Positions 11,440 through 22,257 of a stretch of 64,000 nucleotides of DNA are shown piece after piece. The notes beneath the pieces were generated by a model. That model saw nothing but the letters and a program-made list of their open reading frames with translations, had not been told where the DNA came from and did no database searches. The position numbers were made by a program, and so were the translations under genes. The stretch is from Chondrus crispus (taxonomy: Eukaryota; Rhodophyta; Florideophyceae; Gigartinales; Gigartinaceae), in assembly GCF_000350225.1 (NCBI RefSeq), contig NW_005179283.1, forward strand, positions 1 through 64,000, read 5' to 3'. Position 1 is the first letter of the stretch, and every line of letters starts with the position of its first letter.

Positions 11440-11846
11440 AAGTTTTTAAACAAACAGGGGACTTGCGTTGTGCAGACGGTGGACTCAAAGCTTTTATGAT
11501 AGACAACAGATTAACGGTGATGAAAAGACGGACAGCCCACCCAGGCGGAACTGGAACTCGTTTTGTCCGGAGTACGCCTTGTCTGTATGGCGTTGTCCTT
11601 TTTTTAGCAATTTTGTGGCGGTTTCCGCCAAATTTTGACGTCTGCGCGAATGCTGGTCAACTGCAACTGTACGTATGTCCGGTTGGCGCCGCTTCAGTGC
11701 TCCTTGTTCCCCACCCCTCCTCAACTCCGCGTCCTTCTAATCCCCTTATCCCTCCCCCCCTCCATGACCCCGTCCCCGGTCCATCACCGCCTCGCCTCCT
11801 CCTCTCGGGCATCCCGCCCCCCTCCCAAACCTCAGCTTCCGCTCTC

Positions 11847-14285
11847 ATGCTACGCAGTGTGAGACAGCGCTTGGCCAGGCGCCGCCTCCGCCGTCAACCC
11901 ACCCCCCCGCTTCCCATCCTCCCACAAGATTTCGCGGCCCCCCACAACCCCCTCTCTTCCTCTACCGCCTCCGCCCGTCGCCACAACCCCATCAATGAAC
12001 GCTCCGCTGTCCTGCCCCCCACCCCCAAGCTAATTGAGCCCCAATTGAAGCGCGCTCTGCGTCATTCCGCCCCCCCCGATGCCACCATTCCCTCCCCATC
12101 TCCCGCCGTCGTGCGTCCCCTATCAGCTACCCCGCACCCCTCCCCCGGCCTCCCCCTACCATCGCCTGCCATCCCGCCGCGCTCGTCAAGTCCGGTGATG
12201 CATGAGACCCAGATCCAAGCCATACCGTCGCATCATAGCCCGTTTGTTGGCAAGCAACGAAGTATCGATGATACCAACGCTCACAAGCAGCCCCGCGTCT
12301 TTCGAAATCGCTCTCTCGACTCGGCAAACCGCCAGCGCCCCTTTCGGGGTTTGTTTTCAGCAAAGGCCCTCCGCTCATTGCAAAGAGGCCGTGCCACTCC
12401 GGAAAGGGGTCGCTCCTCCAAGGATAGGTTTCTCGCTTCCAACAAAGTCAGCGATGCCAAGCCCCCAGACCAATCTATCGACACCTTGCGCCAGCGCAAC
12501 GATGACTCATTCTCGTCCTTGCCGTCCACACATGCTTCTCGTGATCCGTTTTTGAATGACGACTTCCCGATTGATATCACGCAAGGTGAGCAGAGGGAGG
12601 ATAGACCGAGGCCCCCGCCAGGCCATCGAGAGGGCGAAGATGGCTTCTTGCGCAATGCGAACCCCACACTTGACTCAGTCGCACGCTCATCTTCGGACCA
12701 TTCGCCTCCGGCTTCTTTCAGCTCTTCATCCACCCTGCGCCGAAGGAGCTCATTGTGGAAGAGGACGTATGACCCCGACAATGATTTTCAGTCTCCTCAT
12801 GAGCGAAATATTCTTAAGGCAATCTCCCTGTCGGAGGCTGCCGTTAAGGAGAGGAGTGTTCCCGCTGCACAGCAACTGGCCTCTATTGTGAGCCAGCAGA
12901 TCTCCGAGTTGGACACGGTACTTGCTGATGTCGAAAAGAGTGTCGAACAGGCTAGAATGGTTTCGGCAGGCCTTCCTTTGACCCGTGACCCACAGTTTGA
13001 GCCGCTGTTGTATTCTTCAAATTATGCAGCCTCGCAAGAAATGACGACGAGAAAAGCAGAGGCGGAGCGGGTTTTTCTGGAACTTCAATGGACAGAACGC
13101 GTCTGGGACATCGAGGCTCTGCTCGCCGAAAAGCGATTTGAAGATTGCGTTGCAAGTATTGAAAAACTGAAAGAGGATGGAGTTACGACGTCAGCGTCCC
13201 CGAGAACTTACACAAAATTTCAAGGCATGGTCCAACAGCTAGCATCTGAAATGACAAGCTGCGGCACAGATGGCGGTGGAGAGACGGCGGGGGTGTTTGC
13301 GCCATGGCTCGCTCGTATTGGCAAGGCCGAACATGCACGGCAAGTGGTCTTGAATTCTGCAGAGGTGGAACTGGTGTCCGAGTTAGGCGCGCTGACAGCT
13401 CCTGGAAGCGAAGTTACGCCACGCACCGTCAATCTCATGCTGAACAGGACTCTTCAGATTTTCAGACAAACGTACTCAGTGTACTCACGGATTTCGTCCT
13501 CCGGATCACAGAACTCATCCTTTTTCGTGGCTTGGGTTGTGGAGCAATCAGACAATTTGTATTCCAAATTTATTTCCCCTATACTTCTGAGAATGAGAAA
13601 CGCTGACCCCATGACGATTCTGGCGACGATAGAAGCGGCTCGTCATCGCAAATTGAAACTGGATTCTACGGCACAGAAGAATGGCGAAAGCTTGGTAGCG
13701 CTACTTGAAACAAGGATCACAACCCATATCAGAAAGGAGTTGGATGGTCCAATTAGGGATGCCGAACGACAGCTGATTGAGAGGGCCCGGGTTTATGCGT
13801 CTGCCATTCCGCAGAATTGGCAGGAGGGTCCCTACCAGTCAGGCCGAGCTATCTGTGATGAGCTAAACGTGCTTGCGAGGGGTCTTGAAGGAGCGTTGAT
13901 GAATCTTGGGACAAGCACTGATATTCTAACTGGGAACCTGCTGGTTCGTTTGGCACTGGAATATTCCACAACTTTGCTTCGGGTAGCAACAAGGGCAGCA
14001 TCCGAAAACTCGTCGCTGACAACGAGCACTGTGCAAGAAGGTGTCTTCGAGACCTTTTCCCTAATCGGCAAGACCATGCAAAGACTACACCACAAGTACG
14101 GAAAAATTCCTTCTCTCGAGCCAGTTGCTGCCGCCCTATCTTCGCAAGATCTGCGAGAGATTAAGTTGCTTCAGGCAGAATTTTCCACTGGTCAAGTTTC
14201 TCCTTCAGTTGCTCGTGCGACGCCAGTTGAAAAGAATCGGATACCTTCCGGTGTCCATCATTTACTGTACACTACTGCACAATAA
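11847..14285 (+). CDS. EXO84-like exocyst subunit (probable)
   Basis: The open frame begins at 11463, only 24 bases after the previous stop. I place the start at 11847 because 11463-11846 is pyrimidine-rich, Pro/Ser-coding leader-like sequence; the product is then about 812 aa. The first 300 residues are basic, Pro/Ser-rich and probably disordered. From about residue 310 there is a helical region (AISLSEAAVKERSVPAAQQL), then a segment WDIEALLAEKRFEDCVASIE that resembles the start of the EXO84 cullin-repeat-like domain, where a WL.E...L...R.F..A pattern is typical. The rest is all-helical with no catalytic motifs. EXO84 is part of the exocyst, which tethers secretory vesicles at the plasma membrane. 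Another CATCHR-type tethering subunit is possible. Confidence 0.55.
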   Translation: MLRSVRQRLARRRLRRQPTPPLPILPQDFAAPHNPLSSSTASARRHNPINERSAVLPPTPKLIEPQLKRALRHSAPPDATIPSPSPAVVRPLSATPHPSPGLPLPSPAIPPRSSSPVMHETQIQAIPSHHSPFVGKQRSIDDTNAHKQPRVFRNRSLDSANRQRPFRGLFSAKALRSLQRGRATPERGRSSKDRFLASNKVSDAKPPDQSIDTLRQRNDDSFSSLPSTHASRDPFLNDDFPIDITQGEQREDRPRPPPGHREGEDGFLRNANPTLDSVARSSSDHSPPASFSSSSTLRRRSSLWKRTYDPDNDFQSPHERNILKAISLSEAAVKERSVPAAQQLASIVSQQISELDTVLADVEKSVEQARMVSAGLPLTRDPQFEPLLYSSNYAASQEMTTRKAEAERVFLELQWTERVWDIEALLAEKRFEDCVASIEKLKEDGVTTSASPRTYTKFQGMVQQLASEMTSCGTDGGGETAGVFAPWLARIGKAEHARQVVLNSAEVELVSELGALTAPGSEVTPRTVNLMLNRTLQIFRQTYSVYSRISSSGSQNSSFFVAWVVEQSDNLYSKFISPILLRMRNADPMTILATIEAARHRKLKLDSTAQKNGESLVALLETRITTHIRKELDGPIRDAERQLIERARVYASAIPQNWQEGPYQSGRAICDELNVLARGLEGALMNLGTSTDILTGNLLVRLALEYSTTLLRVATRAASENSSLTTSTVQEGVFETFSLIGKTMQRLHHKYGKIPSLEPVAAALSSQDLREIKLLQAEFSTGQVSPSVARATPVEKNRIPSGVHHLLYTTAQ

Positions 14286-15221
14286 CACATTGCTCCATGA
14301 CCACACAACTTCAGAGCTTGTTTTTGCAAAGTGGGAAGGCATGGGGAAAGCAAATCCAGTATTGAAGGAACTGACGAGAGAACCGGAACAACGGTTACTT
14401 TAATGCTGAATTGCTTGCCCCCATGCCTTCCTTGAACCACATCACGGGATTCTATGGTTCAGTGGATGCCGGCATTATCACCTCTGCTTCCTTTCATTAT
14501 GTACAATAAAATACTGTGTGAATAGCCTATGAAGCTCTTTCTGACGGAAAGTAATGCCCTCGCTCAGTAGCACAAGTCTTTGAGGTCTCCGTGACTGGCA
14601 AGCCGCCATCGATACCGGCAACTGGCTGTCGAAATATCCATCGCTGGAGATGTGGGGCCGGATAAAAGAGCACAGCCTTTCGACACGAGTTCGTTTGTGA
14701 ACTCTCTTAGTGTCACTACAGAGAGTACCTCCTCACCTCCTCAATAGTGCAGTTGTGATTAGTGCACATCATCAATAGTGCAGGTCAAAGCCGCTTGTCA
14801 CGACTTTCGACACGTGTGCAGCGTACATTTCTTCAAGTAAAGCTACGCTGAAAAATTAATTGGCGAGATCTTCCCTTAAATAGTGCAATACGCCAATAGT
14901 GCAGTATTTCACCGCGTGGCACGGTGCTGCACTATGGAGCGGTATGGACTGTACTGTCCCTGAAAGGATACTACTGTGACGCTGTACCCTTCGGTACAGC
15001 ATTTCTCATACAATTCAGTACAGGAATTCGTTCAAAGCTACTGTACCCGAAAAACATGTGTTTTGAGCTCAATTCCATTTGATCCCTCGTCGGCTCGGCA
15101 CACCGTCAATTTCCGACAAGTCCGTACCTATTCCGGTTCTGCTGGTCTGCCCTTGATTCGCTTCGGGATTTCATTACCTCCAGAAGGCTTGTCTTTCATC
15201 TTGACTGTACGCTTCTTAGCG
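14286..15221. other. Intergenic with MITE
   Basis: It contains the Tigger-derived MITE at 14719-14951 (separate entry), followed by a short hairpin at 14983-15002 (GCTGTACC, 4-nt loop, GGTACAGC). The remainder is the 3' flank of the EXO84-like gene and the leader of the rRNA methyltransferase gene. Confidence 0.5.
14719..14951. mobile_element. Pogo/Tigger-derived MITE
   Basis: It starts CAG and ends CTG, and is flanked by TA on both sides (14717-14718 and 14952-14953), the target signature of pogo/Tc1-mariner elements. Both ends contain ATAGTGCAG-type subterminal words in inverted orientation. Internally GTCACG and GACACGTG follow the repeated AGTGC words in the same order as in the left end of the Tigger element at 21266. 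It has no coding capacity. The left end carries an extra short CTCACCTCCT-like duplication relative to the right. Confidence 0.55.
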
Positions 15222-16583
15222 ATGAATATTAACGCTTTCGTAAGCAGCACAGGTCCGGTGATTCGGAGCACCAGGCAAAAGTTTCCAGCATCATCGTTGA
15301 AATGGGTATGTTCGATGAGACCTCCGGGAAGTGGAAGAGGAGCATGGGATTTTGACGAGGTTCCCAATCGTTCCTACAGAGGGTCTCAACCTCAGAATGG
15401 CCCACCCCGTCGAGACCAGGGTGACCAGCGCAGGCGTGAGCAGAACCCAAGAGCTCGAAACCCAAACCAGAGACGAGACCCACGAGAACGTACATACGAT
15501 GAGGGCGAGCGTAGATACGAAGAGGGCGAGCGTAATGCACGAGAGGGGGACTATTATGGAGAGCATCAACAGCCTTCCTGGCGAAGAGATGACCGGGACA
15601 GATTTAATCGTGAATCGCAATATATGGATCGCCATCGACGAGAGGGCCGAAACAGTGCTCAAACGGAATGGGGCGGGCGCCGCAATCCCCGACAAGGGTA
15701 TATGGAAACGGAAGAACCTTCAATTATTCAGAAGGCCCTAAATGCGGAAGACGATGACCTGGTGTACGGTGTTAACCCGGTTCTACTGGCGCTCTTGGCC
15801 GGTCGACGGACGAGATTCGAGGCGTTGTATGTACAGGAGGGTCGCGGGATGGTGAGAAACAGAGACACCGCGGGCCCGGCAAAAAAGGTCGACAATGATG
15901 CAGCGTTCGAGAGAATCATGACGATGGCGACAGGAAAGCAGATTGAGATCATCCGTTTGGACAAGGGGGATATGAACATGCTATCTCGAAACCGGCCGCA
16001 CCAGGGCCTTGTGTTGCAGACGTCCAAGCTCGAGTACGAGGATCTGAAAGGTCTACCGAAAGTGGACGAGACTACCGTGAACTCGCGAGGCGTTGCGCCA
16101 TGCTACCTTGTCCTGGACGAAGTGACGGACCCGCAGAACGCTGGTGCATTGATGCGATCGGCGCATTTCCTCGGGGCGGACGGGGTGATTGCGTGCCGTC
16201 GCAACTCGTGCCGACTGTCGCCAGTGGTGTCCAAGGCGTCAGCGGGGGCTTTGGAGATGATGCGCGTGCAGGGGGTTTTGTCCATGCCCCGTTTCTTGAA
16301 GGGGGCGTCGGAGAATGGATGGCGCGTGATAGGGACGGCGTTGAGCAACGACGCTTTGAGTGCGAAAAGCGTGAGGCTGGACGGACCCACGCTCGTGGTG
16401 ATGGGCAGCGAGGGACAAGGGCTGCGGACAATGGTGCGGAACGCTTGCGATGTGCTGATCCGGATAGAGGGGTCGCGAGATGAGGAGGTTGCGGTCGGAA
16501 TGGGGCTTGCGCATGACCCGGTGGATTCTCTTAACGTTAGCGTGGCGGGGGCTTTGGCATTGTACCAGTTGCTTGGGCGATGA
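15222..16583 (+). CDS. SPOUT/TrmH-family rRNA 2'-O-methyltransferase (RlmB/MRM1-like), organellar
   Basis: The frame is open from 14976, but the ATG at 15222 begins a Ser/Arg-rich, organelle-leader-like stretch and is preferred; the product is about 453 aa. A basic and acidic low-complexity linker (repeated GER, RRD and NPR words) lies between the leader and the enzyme. The TrmH substrate-binding domain starts at DDLVYGVNPVLLALLAGRR. The SPOUT catalytic domain shows LDEVTDPQNAGALMRSAHF, then VVSKASAGALE and LVVMGSEGQGL, ending with NVSVAGALALYQL. These are the conserved trefoil-knot motifs 1-3 of guanosine-2'-O-methyltransferases acting on 23S-type rRNA. A mitochondrial or plastid location is inferred from the leader. 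An eight-residue insertion (HDPVDSLN region) sits between motifs 2 and 3. Confidence 0.85.
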   Translation: MNINAFVSSTGPVIRSTRQKFPASSLKWVCSMRPPGSGRGAWDFDEVPNRSYRGSQPQNGPPRRDQGDQRRREQNPRARNPNQRRDPRERTYDEGERRYEEGERNAREGDYYGEHQQPSWRRDDRDRFNRESQYMDRHRREGRNSAQTEWGGRRNPRQGYMETEEPSIIQKALNAEDDDLVYGVNPVLLALLAGRRTRFEALYVQEGRGMVRNRDTAGPAKKVDNDAAFERIMTMATGKQIEIIRLDKGDMNMLSRNRPHQGLVLQTSKLEYEDLKGLPKVDETTVNSRGVAPCYLVLDEVTDPQNAGALMRSAHFLGADGVIACRRNSCRLSPVVSKASAGALEMMRVQGVLSMPRFLKGASENGWRVIGTALSNDALSAKSVRLDGPTLVVMGSEGQGLRTMVRNACDVLIRIEGSRDEEVAVGMGLAHDPVDSLNVSVAGALALYQLLGR

Positions 16584-16834
16584 ATGAGAGGGTTGGTTAT
16601 TGGAGGGGTTGCGAGCACGGCAGTGTGGTTTACGCATGGCGGTGGGATGAACATGCATGTCATGCATACGGTAGAGCCACGATGAGGGTGGGGGAAGCGC
16701 AAGTTTGTCTTGCTACCGTACAGTTGTGAAAGGCAATGTTAGCTTTGGATCAGCGATCGAAGATCGGCAAAGAAGATGTGTACACAGTCCACACCCAAAT
16801 TGCGAGCGCGACTTCAAGTACGGTAAAGTACGGT

Positions 16835-16885
16835 AAAAAATAATTTCCGGAGGCGCCCACTGGGCGCCTCCGGAAATTATTTTTT
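16835..16885. repeat. 25-bp perfect palindrome with 1-nt spacer
   Basis: The arms 16835-16859 and 16861-16885 are exact reverse complements around a single C. The core is GGCGCCCA and the outer part is A/T-rich. It lies in non-coding DNA. Confidence 0.9.
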
Positions 16886-17340
16886 GTGTCAGAGTCATAT
16901 TTTTCTTTTTTGTGAACAAAAAATGAGTTTTACCACGGAAATGCTTGCGCACATAATGTGCGTCCCCCTACTGTACGCATGCTTTGAACTCGTTCCTAAC
17001 GACGAGCACGGTGTGTCAGGGTCGCTCCTAACGACGAGCACGGCACCGGACGCCGGCGATGACGCCGTCGGAGCTCTATCTACAGTGTGTGCTGTGAGCT
17101 AAGCTCAATCATGATGGTGTTTTCACCGAGCAGCCACCGTCAGAACCATGAATGACCAAATGGCTATTCTATTGCTACTTCTCATTCAGAGCCATGCTCG
17201 GTAGGATGTAGATGTCGAGTCTCGTCGGTCGGGCGGCGGCCGACGCTTTCTCTGTGTACAGTAAATTTGGATTGTACGCGCGCACATTTTGACATTTGTG
17301 CGATACACATTTAACCTAGCATGGGGTCGCCCGTCCGAGA

Positions 17341-17374
17341 AAACGGCGCGTTGTGTGTGCACAACGCGCCGTTT
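17341..17374. repeat. 15-bp perfect inverted repeat, 4-nt spacer
   Basis: The arms AAACGGCGCGTTGTG (17341-17355) and its complement (17360-17374) are separated by TGTG. Non-coding. Confidence 0.85.
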
Positions 17375-19180
17375 GTGTGTCACAAAATCCCGATTTGGTC
17401 AACACAATTTGCGATTTTAGAATTTCAGGAGTCGCCCAGTACTGTAGACTACAGTATTTTCGATACTCGGTTGTAGCCCTTTTTCAACCGTACAGTATGA
17501 TACAAGCGGTACTGTATGCAAAATGGTGTACTGTACAGGATGTCGATGTGGCGATGGTTGAGGTATGAGAAGGGAAGGATATTAAGGATACTGAACTACA
17601 GCTGGCACTCCGGTGCATTATTTACAGTAGGTCGGCGGCGACGGCTGCCCTGTGACTTCGGGCGTCCGGCCCGTCCGGGTTGTCGGAATATAGCATACAG
17701 TAGTCAAGAGTCTTTCTCTACGGTGCTCGCCCCTCGGCGTTCGGCCGAGGTTCCGGCGCTGGCGGCCCCTGCCGCCACAGCAGCGGCAGGGCCTAATGGG
17801 TGTGACGATGGAGGGGCGGTGTCAGACGAAAATAATGACCACTTCGTGGTCTCGGCGTTAGCCGGGATCTACAAGGGTGAGCGCGGTCTTGTAGCCCGAG
17901 TAAACTTTACCTTTCTCTAACTCTCTTTTGCTTGTCTCGGGACCAGATCAACACGGTAAACCTTTCTGTACGGCAGTGGCAAGACTGAAATGTTGTGCTG
18001 TACTGGAACAGTATTGGAGCAAGATTGTTGCCAGATTGTTGCCTGCCGAACAGGCGGAACTGTGCCAGCGCAGCAGCAGCGATCACCGCTTTTTAATATT
18101 TTTATATTTATGCAAAAGGTGCCGCTCCGTGCACAGTGCGGCACGCAAGCTACGCCCCCGAATTATGAAAAAAAGGGAAAAAAAGAAGAGGAGTTGTCGC
18201 CAGATTTGGAGGATGCCAACTGTTCTGATTGCTTGATTGTCGTCCACAGGACGGCTTGTCGATCCGGGCGGCGCGACCCAACGCAGCAGAGACGAGAGAT
18301 AAAGGTGCTGTAGAGCACGAAGATGGAATATATCGTATCAAGGTTGTACCCTTGGTACTGTACCGTACTGTACAGTACAACGGTACAGCATATGTGCAGT
18401 ATTCGCAAACGTGGCGTTTTTCGCATCTCGCCTCACAAGCACCAGACCGTGCAAGCAAAGCTATGCTTTACTGCATAGCAGACGCACGCGAAGAGACATC
18501 GCTGTTCACAATCTGTGTGATCTGCTCAGATGCCTCTCCCTATCCACTTTGCACATACGCGGTACCATGTACGTCGGATGTCAATATCGACTGTCGACAG
18601 GTCGCCACTGCACTCGATGCGCAGACGCAGTGTTCCCTCAGACGCAGTGCTCCCGCAGACGCGGCGGCCTCGCAGGTTGAGCGCTCGTACTGAGACTGCA
18701 CGGTATGCGAACCTGCTGCGCCCTCCATTACAGCTCCAAGCCACGTATTGCGCTACTCCCCTTTTTATTCGCTGGACACCCTCCTCATCACCCCCCGCAG
18801 CCGCATCACGCACGTCTGCTAACCTCAACTCGCTGCATCATTACACAAGCTTTCAGGTCCCGTCCCTCCACACTCCGCCTCCGACTACAACACCATCAGT
18901 ACATAAACAGCGCATCGCCTGTCCCGTGCACACACTTTTCGCTTCCACATCCACTGCTTGCTCTCCACCTTCCGAAGCCTGGTTATGCACTAGATTTCCT
19001 GTGCTAAACCTGCAATCCCTTGTTTCGCTTTATGCCCCTCGCTCCACCCCCTTGACACCATCCTCCTGCTCCTCCCCCCCGCGACATCCCTTCGCCTTTG
19101 TCACCGATTCACTCTCCCACAACAATCGCCACTCGTCTTTCCGTGCCACTCCATACTGCCAAGCACTCTGCCTTTCAGTC

Positions 19181-20812
19181 ATGCCGGAACACACCCTTAA
19201 CAATGTCGTCAACGATGTCGTCGCAGTCCCGAAACCCAACCCTGCAAAGGAGGCGGCTGCTCTTGTTACGTTCGATAAAGAAAAGCTTTTCCCCAAAGAA
19301 GCCGCTGAGAGATGTGGACTGGATCATCAAAAGATGTCCGTACTTGAGATCCCCAACGGATCCACAGCCTTATACAATGCTGTGCTTCAATACGCCGCCC
19401 ACTTCGCCGTGGACGTAGGCGCAGACTTTGAGACTCTAAAGCCGGTCGATGAACCGTCCCCGGAGCCAGAGGGAAAGGCGAAAAAGACTAGGACCAAAGT
19501 CCGTACCGTAAAGGGCATCGACGGTGTGTCTTACCCCCTGAGGGAAGGCCCTGGTGAGTTGACTTCGTTGTGGAATTGCCCTGTTGACCGCTATGATCCT
19601 TTGGAGGCTACGGACTCTGATTCAGATTCAGATTCGGAGGATGAATCAGAGCATGCCTTTTTTGAGAGTGAAGATGTCGGTGCGGACGAAGCAAGAGAGA
19701 GGTTTGCTTCCTTGTTGGCTTCCTATACTAGCCTCGGAACTCTCAAAAAGAAGGTCGAGCCACCCGTGCAGCGTTACCAAATGGGGCTTGGACTTGCTAA
19801 AGTCAAAGTGGGTGACCACATTGTCTTCATCAACCACTGGGGCTATGGTTTACCGGTCTCCAAGAGTTATGCCGTGGAGGTATTCCGCTCCGTCGTGCTG
19901 GGCGGCTACGACTCAAAGGCCATGCAGGAGCTCTGCGCTGTGGCGCTTAAGTGGCGAAGTGACCGCGAACAGGCGAACATGACGCCGAGGCCAGGAAGGT
20001 TCACTCTTTTTCGGTACAAGACACACGGGGGGCAAGGAGATTGGTGTAATCAGGGCTACAAGCGTTCCCGATCGCCGAAGAGTGTCATTTTGCCGGATGG
20101 CCAACTTGAGGCGATTGTGAAGGATATCAGAGATTTTGTCGCGAAGGACACAAAGATGTGGTACGAGACACACGGCTTACCTCACAGACGCAGTTATCTG
20201 TTCCATGGCCCCCCGGGATGTGGAAAGACATCCACTATTCGTATGCTTGCTGGCTTATTCCGCTTGAACGCATGCTTTCTCAGTTTCACTGCTTCTGATT
20301 TCAGCAACCAGGTACTTCAGGACGCTCTGTCTTCGCTTCCGCGGAGGGCATTGCTCGTTATGGAGGATGTTGATGTACTGTTCAATGAGGATCGAAAGAG
20401 TGAGGTCTCACCTGCACTGACATTTTCAGGCATGCTAAACGGCATGGATGGCTTGGTCTCTACCGATGGGATCCTCACCATCTACACAACAAATCATATA
20501 GAAAAGCTGGATCCAGCGCTTATCCGCGGTGGGCGGATAGACCGACGGTTTGAGTTTGTACATCCAAACCACAAGCACATGTGCTCCTTGTTTCTTAGCT
20601 TTTACGAGAATGCTTCAAAAGAAGTTGCGGAAAGATTTGCTGATGAAGTCTTGAACCGCCCGGAGGAAGAGGCTCGTTCCATAGCGACGCTACAGCAGCA
20701 CTTTATTTTCACCCGAAAGTACGACGCTGAAACATCGGTCAAGATGCTTCCGCAATTTTTTTCTGAATTCTATCCCAAGGGGGCGAAGACGAGAAATCCA
20801 TTGTATCTCTGA
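19181..20812 (+). CDS. BCS1-type AAA ATPase
   Basis: About 543 aa from the ATG at 19181. An upstream in-frame extension to 18530 is low complexity and probably leader. The ATPase core has Walker A GPPGCGKTS near residue 341, Walker B LLVMEDVDVL near residue 390, and a second region of homology TTNHIEKLDPALIRGGRIDRRFEF, the BCS1-type signature. Upstream is an Asp/Ser-acidic stretch (DSDSDSDSEDESE), then a domain with SPKSVILPDGQ and LEAIVKDIRDFVAKDTKMW, matching the region before the ATPase in BCS1-like proteins. In other eukaryotes BCS1 translocates the folded Rieske protein in mitochondria, but plants have many non-mitochondrial relatives. I see no clear transmembrane segment, so I assign only the family. 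Confidence 0.85.
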   Translation: MPEHTLNNVVNDVVAVPKPNPAKEAAALVTFDKEKLFPKEAAERCGLDHQKMSVLEIPNGSTALYNAVLQYAAHFAVDVGADFETLKPVDEPSPEPEGKAKKTRTKVRTVKGIDGVSYPLREGPGELTSLWNCPVDRYDPLEATDSDSDSDSEDESEHAFFESEDVGADEARERFASLLASYTSLGTLKKKVEPPVQRYQMGLGLAKVKVGDHIVFINHWGYGLPVSKSYAVEVFRSVVLGGYDSKAMQELCAVALKWRSDREQANMTPRPGRFTLFRYKTHGGQGDWCNQGYKRSRSPKSVILPDGQLEAIVKDIRDFVAKDTKMWYETHGLPHRRSYLFHGPPGCGKTSTIRMLAGLFRLNACFLSFTASDFSNQVLQDALSSLPRRALLVMEDVDVLFNEDRKSEVSPALTFSGMLNGMDGLVSTDGILTIYTTNHIEKLDPALIRGGRIDRRFEFVHPNHKHMCSLFLSFYENASKEVAERFADEVLNRPEEEARSIATLQQHFIFTRKYDAETSVKMLPQFFSEFYPKGAKTRNPLYL

Positions 20813-21265
20813 GCTTTGTAGTTGTTGCTATTATGATTTGATGGTCTTTTTGAGCACTCTGTTAGAGCAAATTTCGCTTTATGCGTCGTATGTGAACGTA
20901 ATGAAGTGATGGCGGAATGTATCTGAAGCAGGGCTGAAAGGTCATATTTGTTCTTTACCCATACTGCATAGATTACGTATTATCTAGTGATATTACTGTG
21001 ACTGTATCGTCAGATGCTTTGGGTTGGCTTGTGGCGTTGCATCGAGAATTTTGCTGTTTGAGGATACTTACCGTGCAAGACTAAAATCGCCTCCGTTGCA
21101 TTGCCCGTATAATCCGTCCAGTGTAGTCTACTGTACTCTCGGTGATTCAAATCCCCGATAATTGTGACTCCACTATAATTGCAACAGATTTGCAACAGAT
21201 TTGCGACAACGGGCCCGGGGGATGCCGAAAAATATCTAAAACATGAGGCCGTTTCAATTCCGATA
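20813..21265. other. Intergenic, left flank of Tigger element
   Basis: AT-rich 3' flank of the AAA ATPase gene. A direct repeat of ACAGATTTGC lies at about 21184-21205. No gene seen. Confidence 0.5.
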
Positions 21266-22257
21266 CAGGGGGGGTCACGATTTAGTGCCCTCTTTGACAG
21301 TGCCTCCCTCGGTTTAGTGCCACCAAAACCCGGTTGTCACGGCTTATCATAACACGACACGTGAAGTTCAATTCTAGGTCGAGCGCAATGCGACGCCGCG
21401 CACTCGCCCGGATTCATATTCTTCCACATTCACGTTTTCGTTGAGGGCATCCTTTAAGACAGCATGGACGGGCATGTTTGGACATGTATGGACGTCGGCC
21501 TGCACCTGATTGGTCTATATAATACTTTTCTTAACAGTATGATGGCGCACACAATGTTAAAATAACAGCTTCTATCATTACTAACGTGCCATGCAAAACA
21601 AAAATCATTGGCTATCGCTACTGGATAAGTGTGAATGAAATCAATCTAGATCCAATTTTGCACATATCAAAATCCAGTTTAATCAGTGACGCGCGGTCAC
21701 GCGATTTTGAACACGCCATTTTGCCGCGTCTACATTCCCCAGCCCCTCCCCGCCCCGCCCCGCACAGCTCGCCGTCATCCCCTCACCCGCCTTCCTCCTC
21801 TCCTTTCTCCGCGCCCTGCCGCTCTGCCTCTCGCAAGGCGCGCCGCGGCTGCGCGGGCGGCGCGGCTTCGGCGCTTCGCCCGCGTGCGCCGCCATGCGCG
21901 AATGAAGCAGAATGGGTCTGGTGAGCTGCTTGCGGAGCAGAGTTGCAAGGGGCACTTCGGGTTTCTGGCGCTCCGCATTCACTTCCGTTCACCTTTTACA
22001 AACCTTACATCTGCAAGCCCAACTCCGCATCACCCTCACCGACAACCATCTAACTAACATCCACTGTCCATCTAAACCAACTCACAACTCATCCCACACC
22101 GAGTACAGTAAACCCGATGCCCAACCATTGCTCCAAAATAAAATACCTCTCCCCACCATCCACCCCACGACCACCTCCTCGTCCCGCAACCGCTTGCAAA
22201 CCGCCCCCTAGCTGCGCCTAGTTGACGTAATGATTGATCCCATATCCATGCAGCAAG

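Larger units (their letters stand above)
16584..19180. other. Repeat-bearing intergenic region and long leader
   Basis: It holds two palindromes (16835-16885 and 17341-17374, separate entries), a near-tandem pair of TCCTAACGACGAGCACGG at about 16995-17045, and many TACTGTAC-type words at 17440-17530 and 18350-18390. The open frames here are short and compositionally biased, without family resemblance. 18700-19180 is C-rich and pyrimidine-rich and is probably the 5' leader of the AAA ATPase gene, although the frame happens to be open from 18530. Confidence 0.5.

Noticed and set aside
11463-11846. Upstream extension of the EXO84-like frame, and of the AAA ATPase frame at 18530-19180
   Set aside because: Both are pyrimidine-rich, low-complexity and start immediately after other features; they look like untranslated leaders.
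21060-21180. tRNA-like segment with a GATTCAAATCC B-box
   Set aside because: No acceptor or anticodon arm can be paired on either strand.
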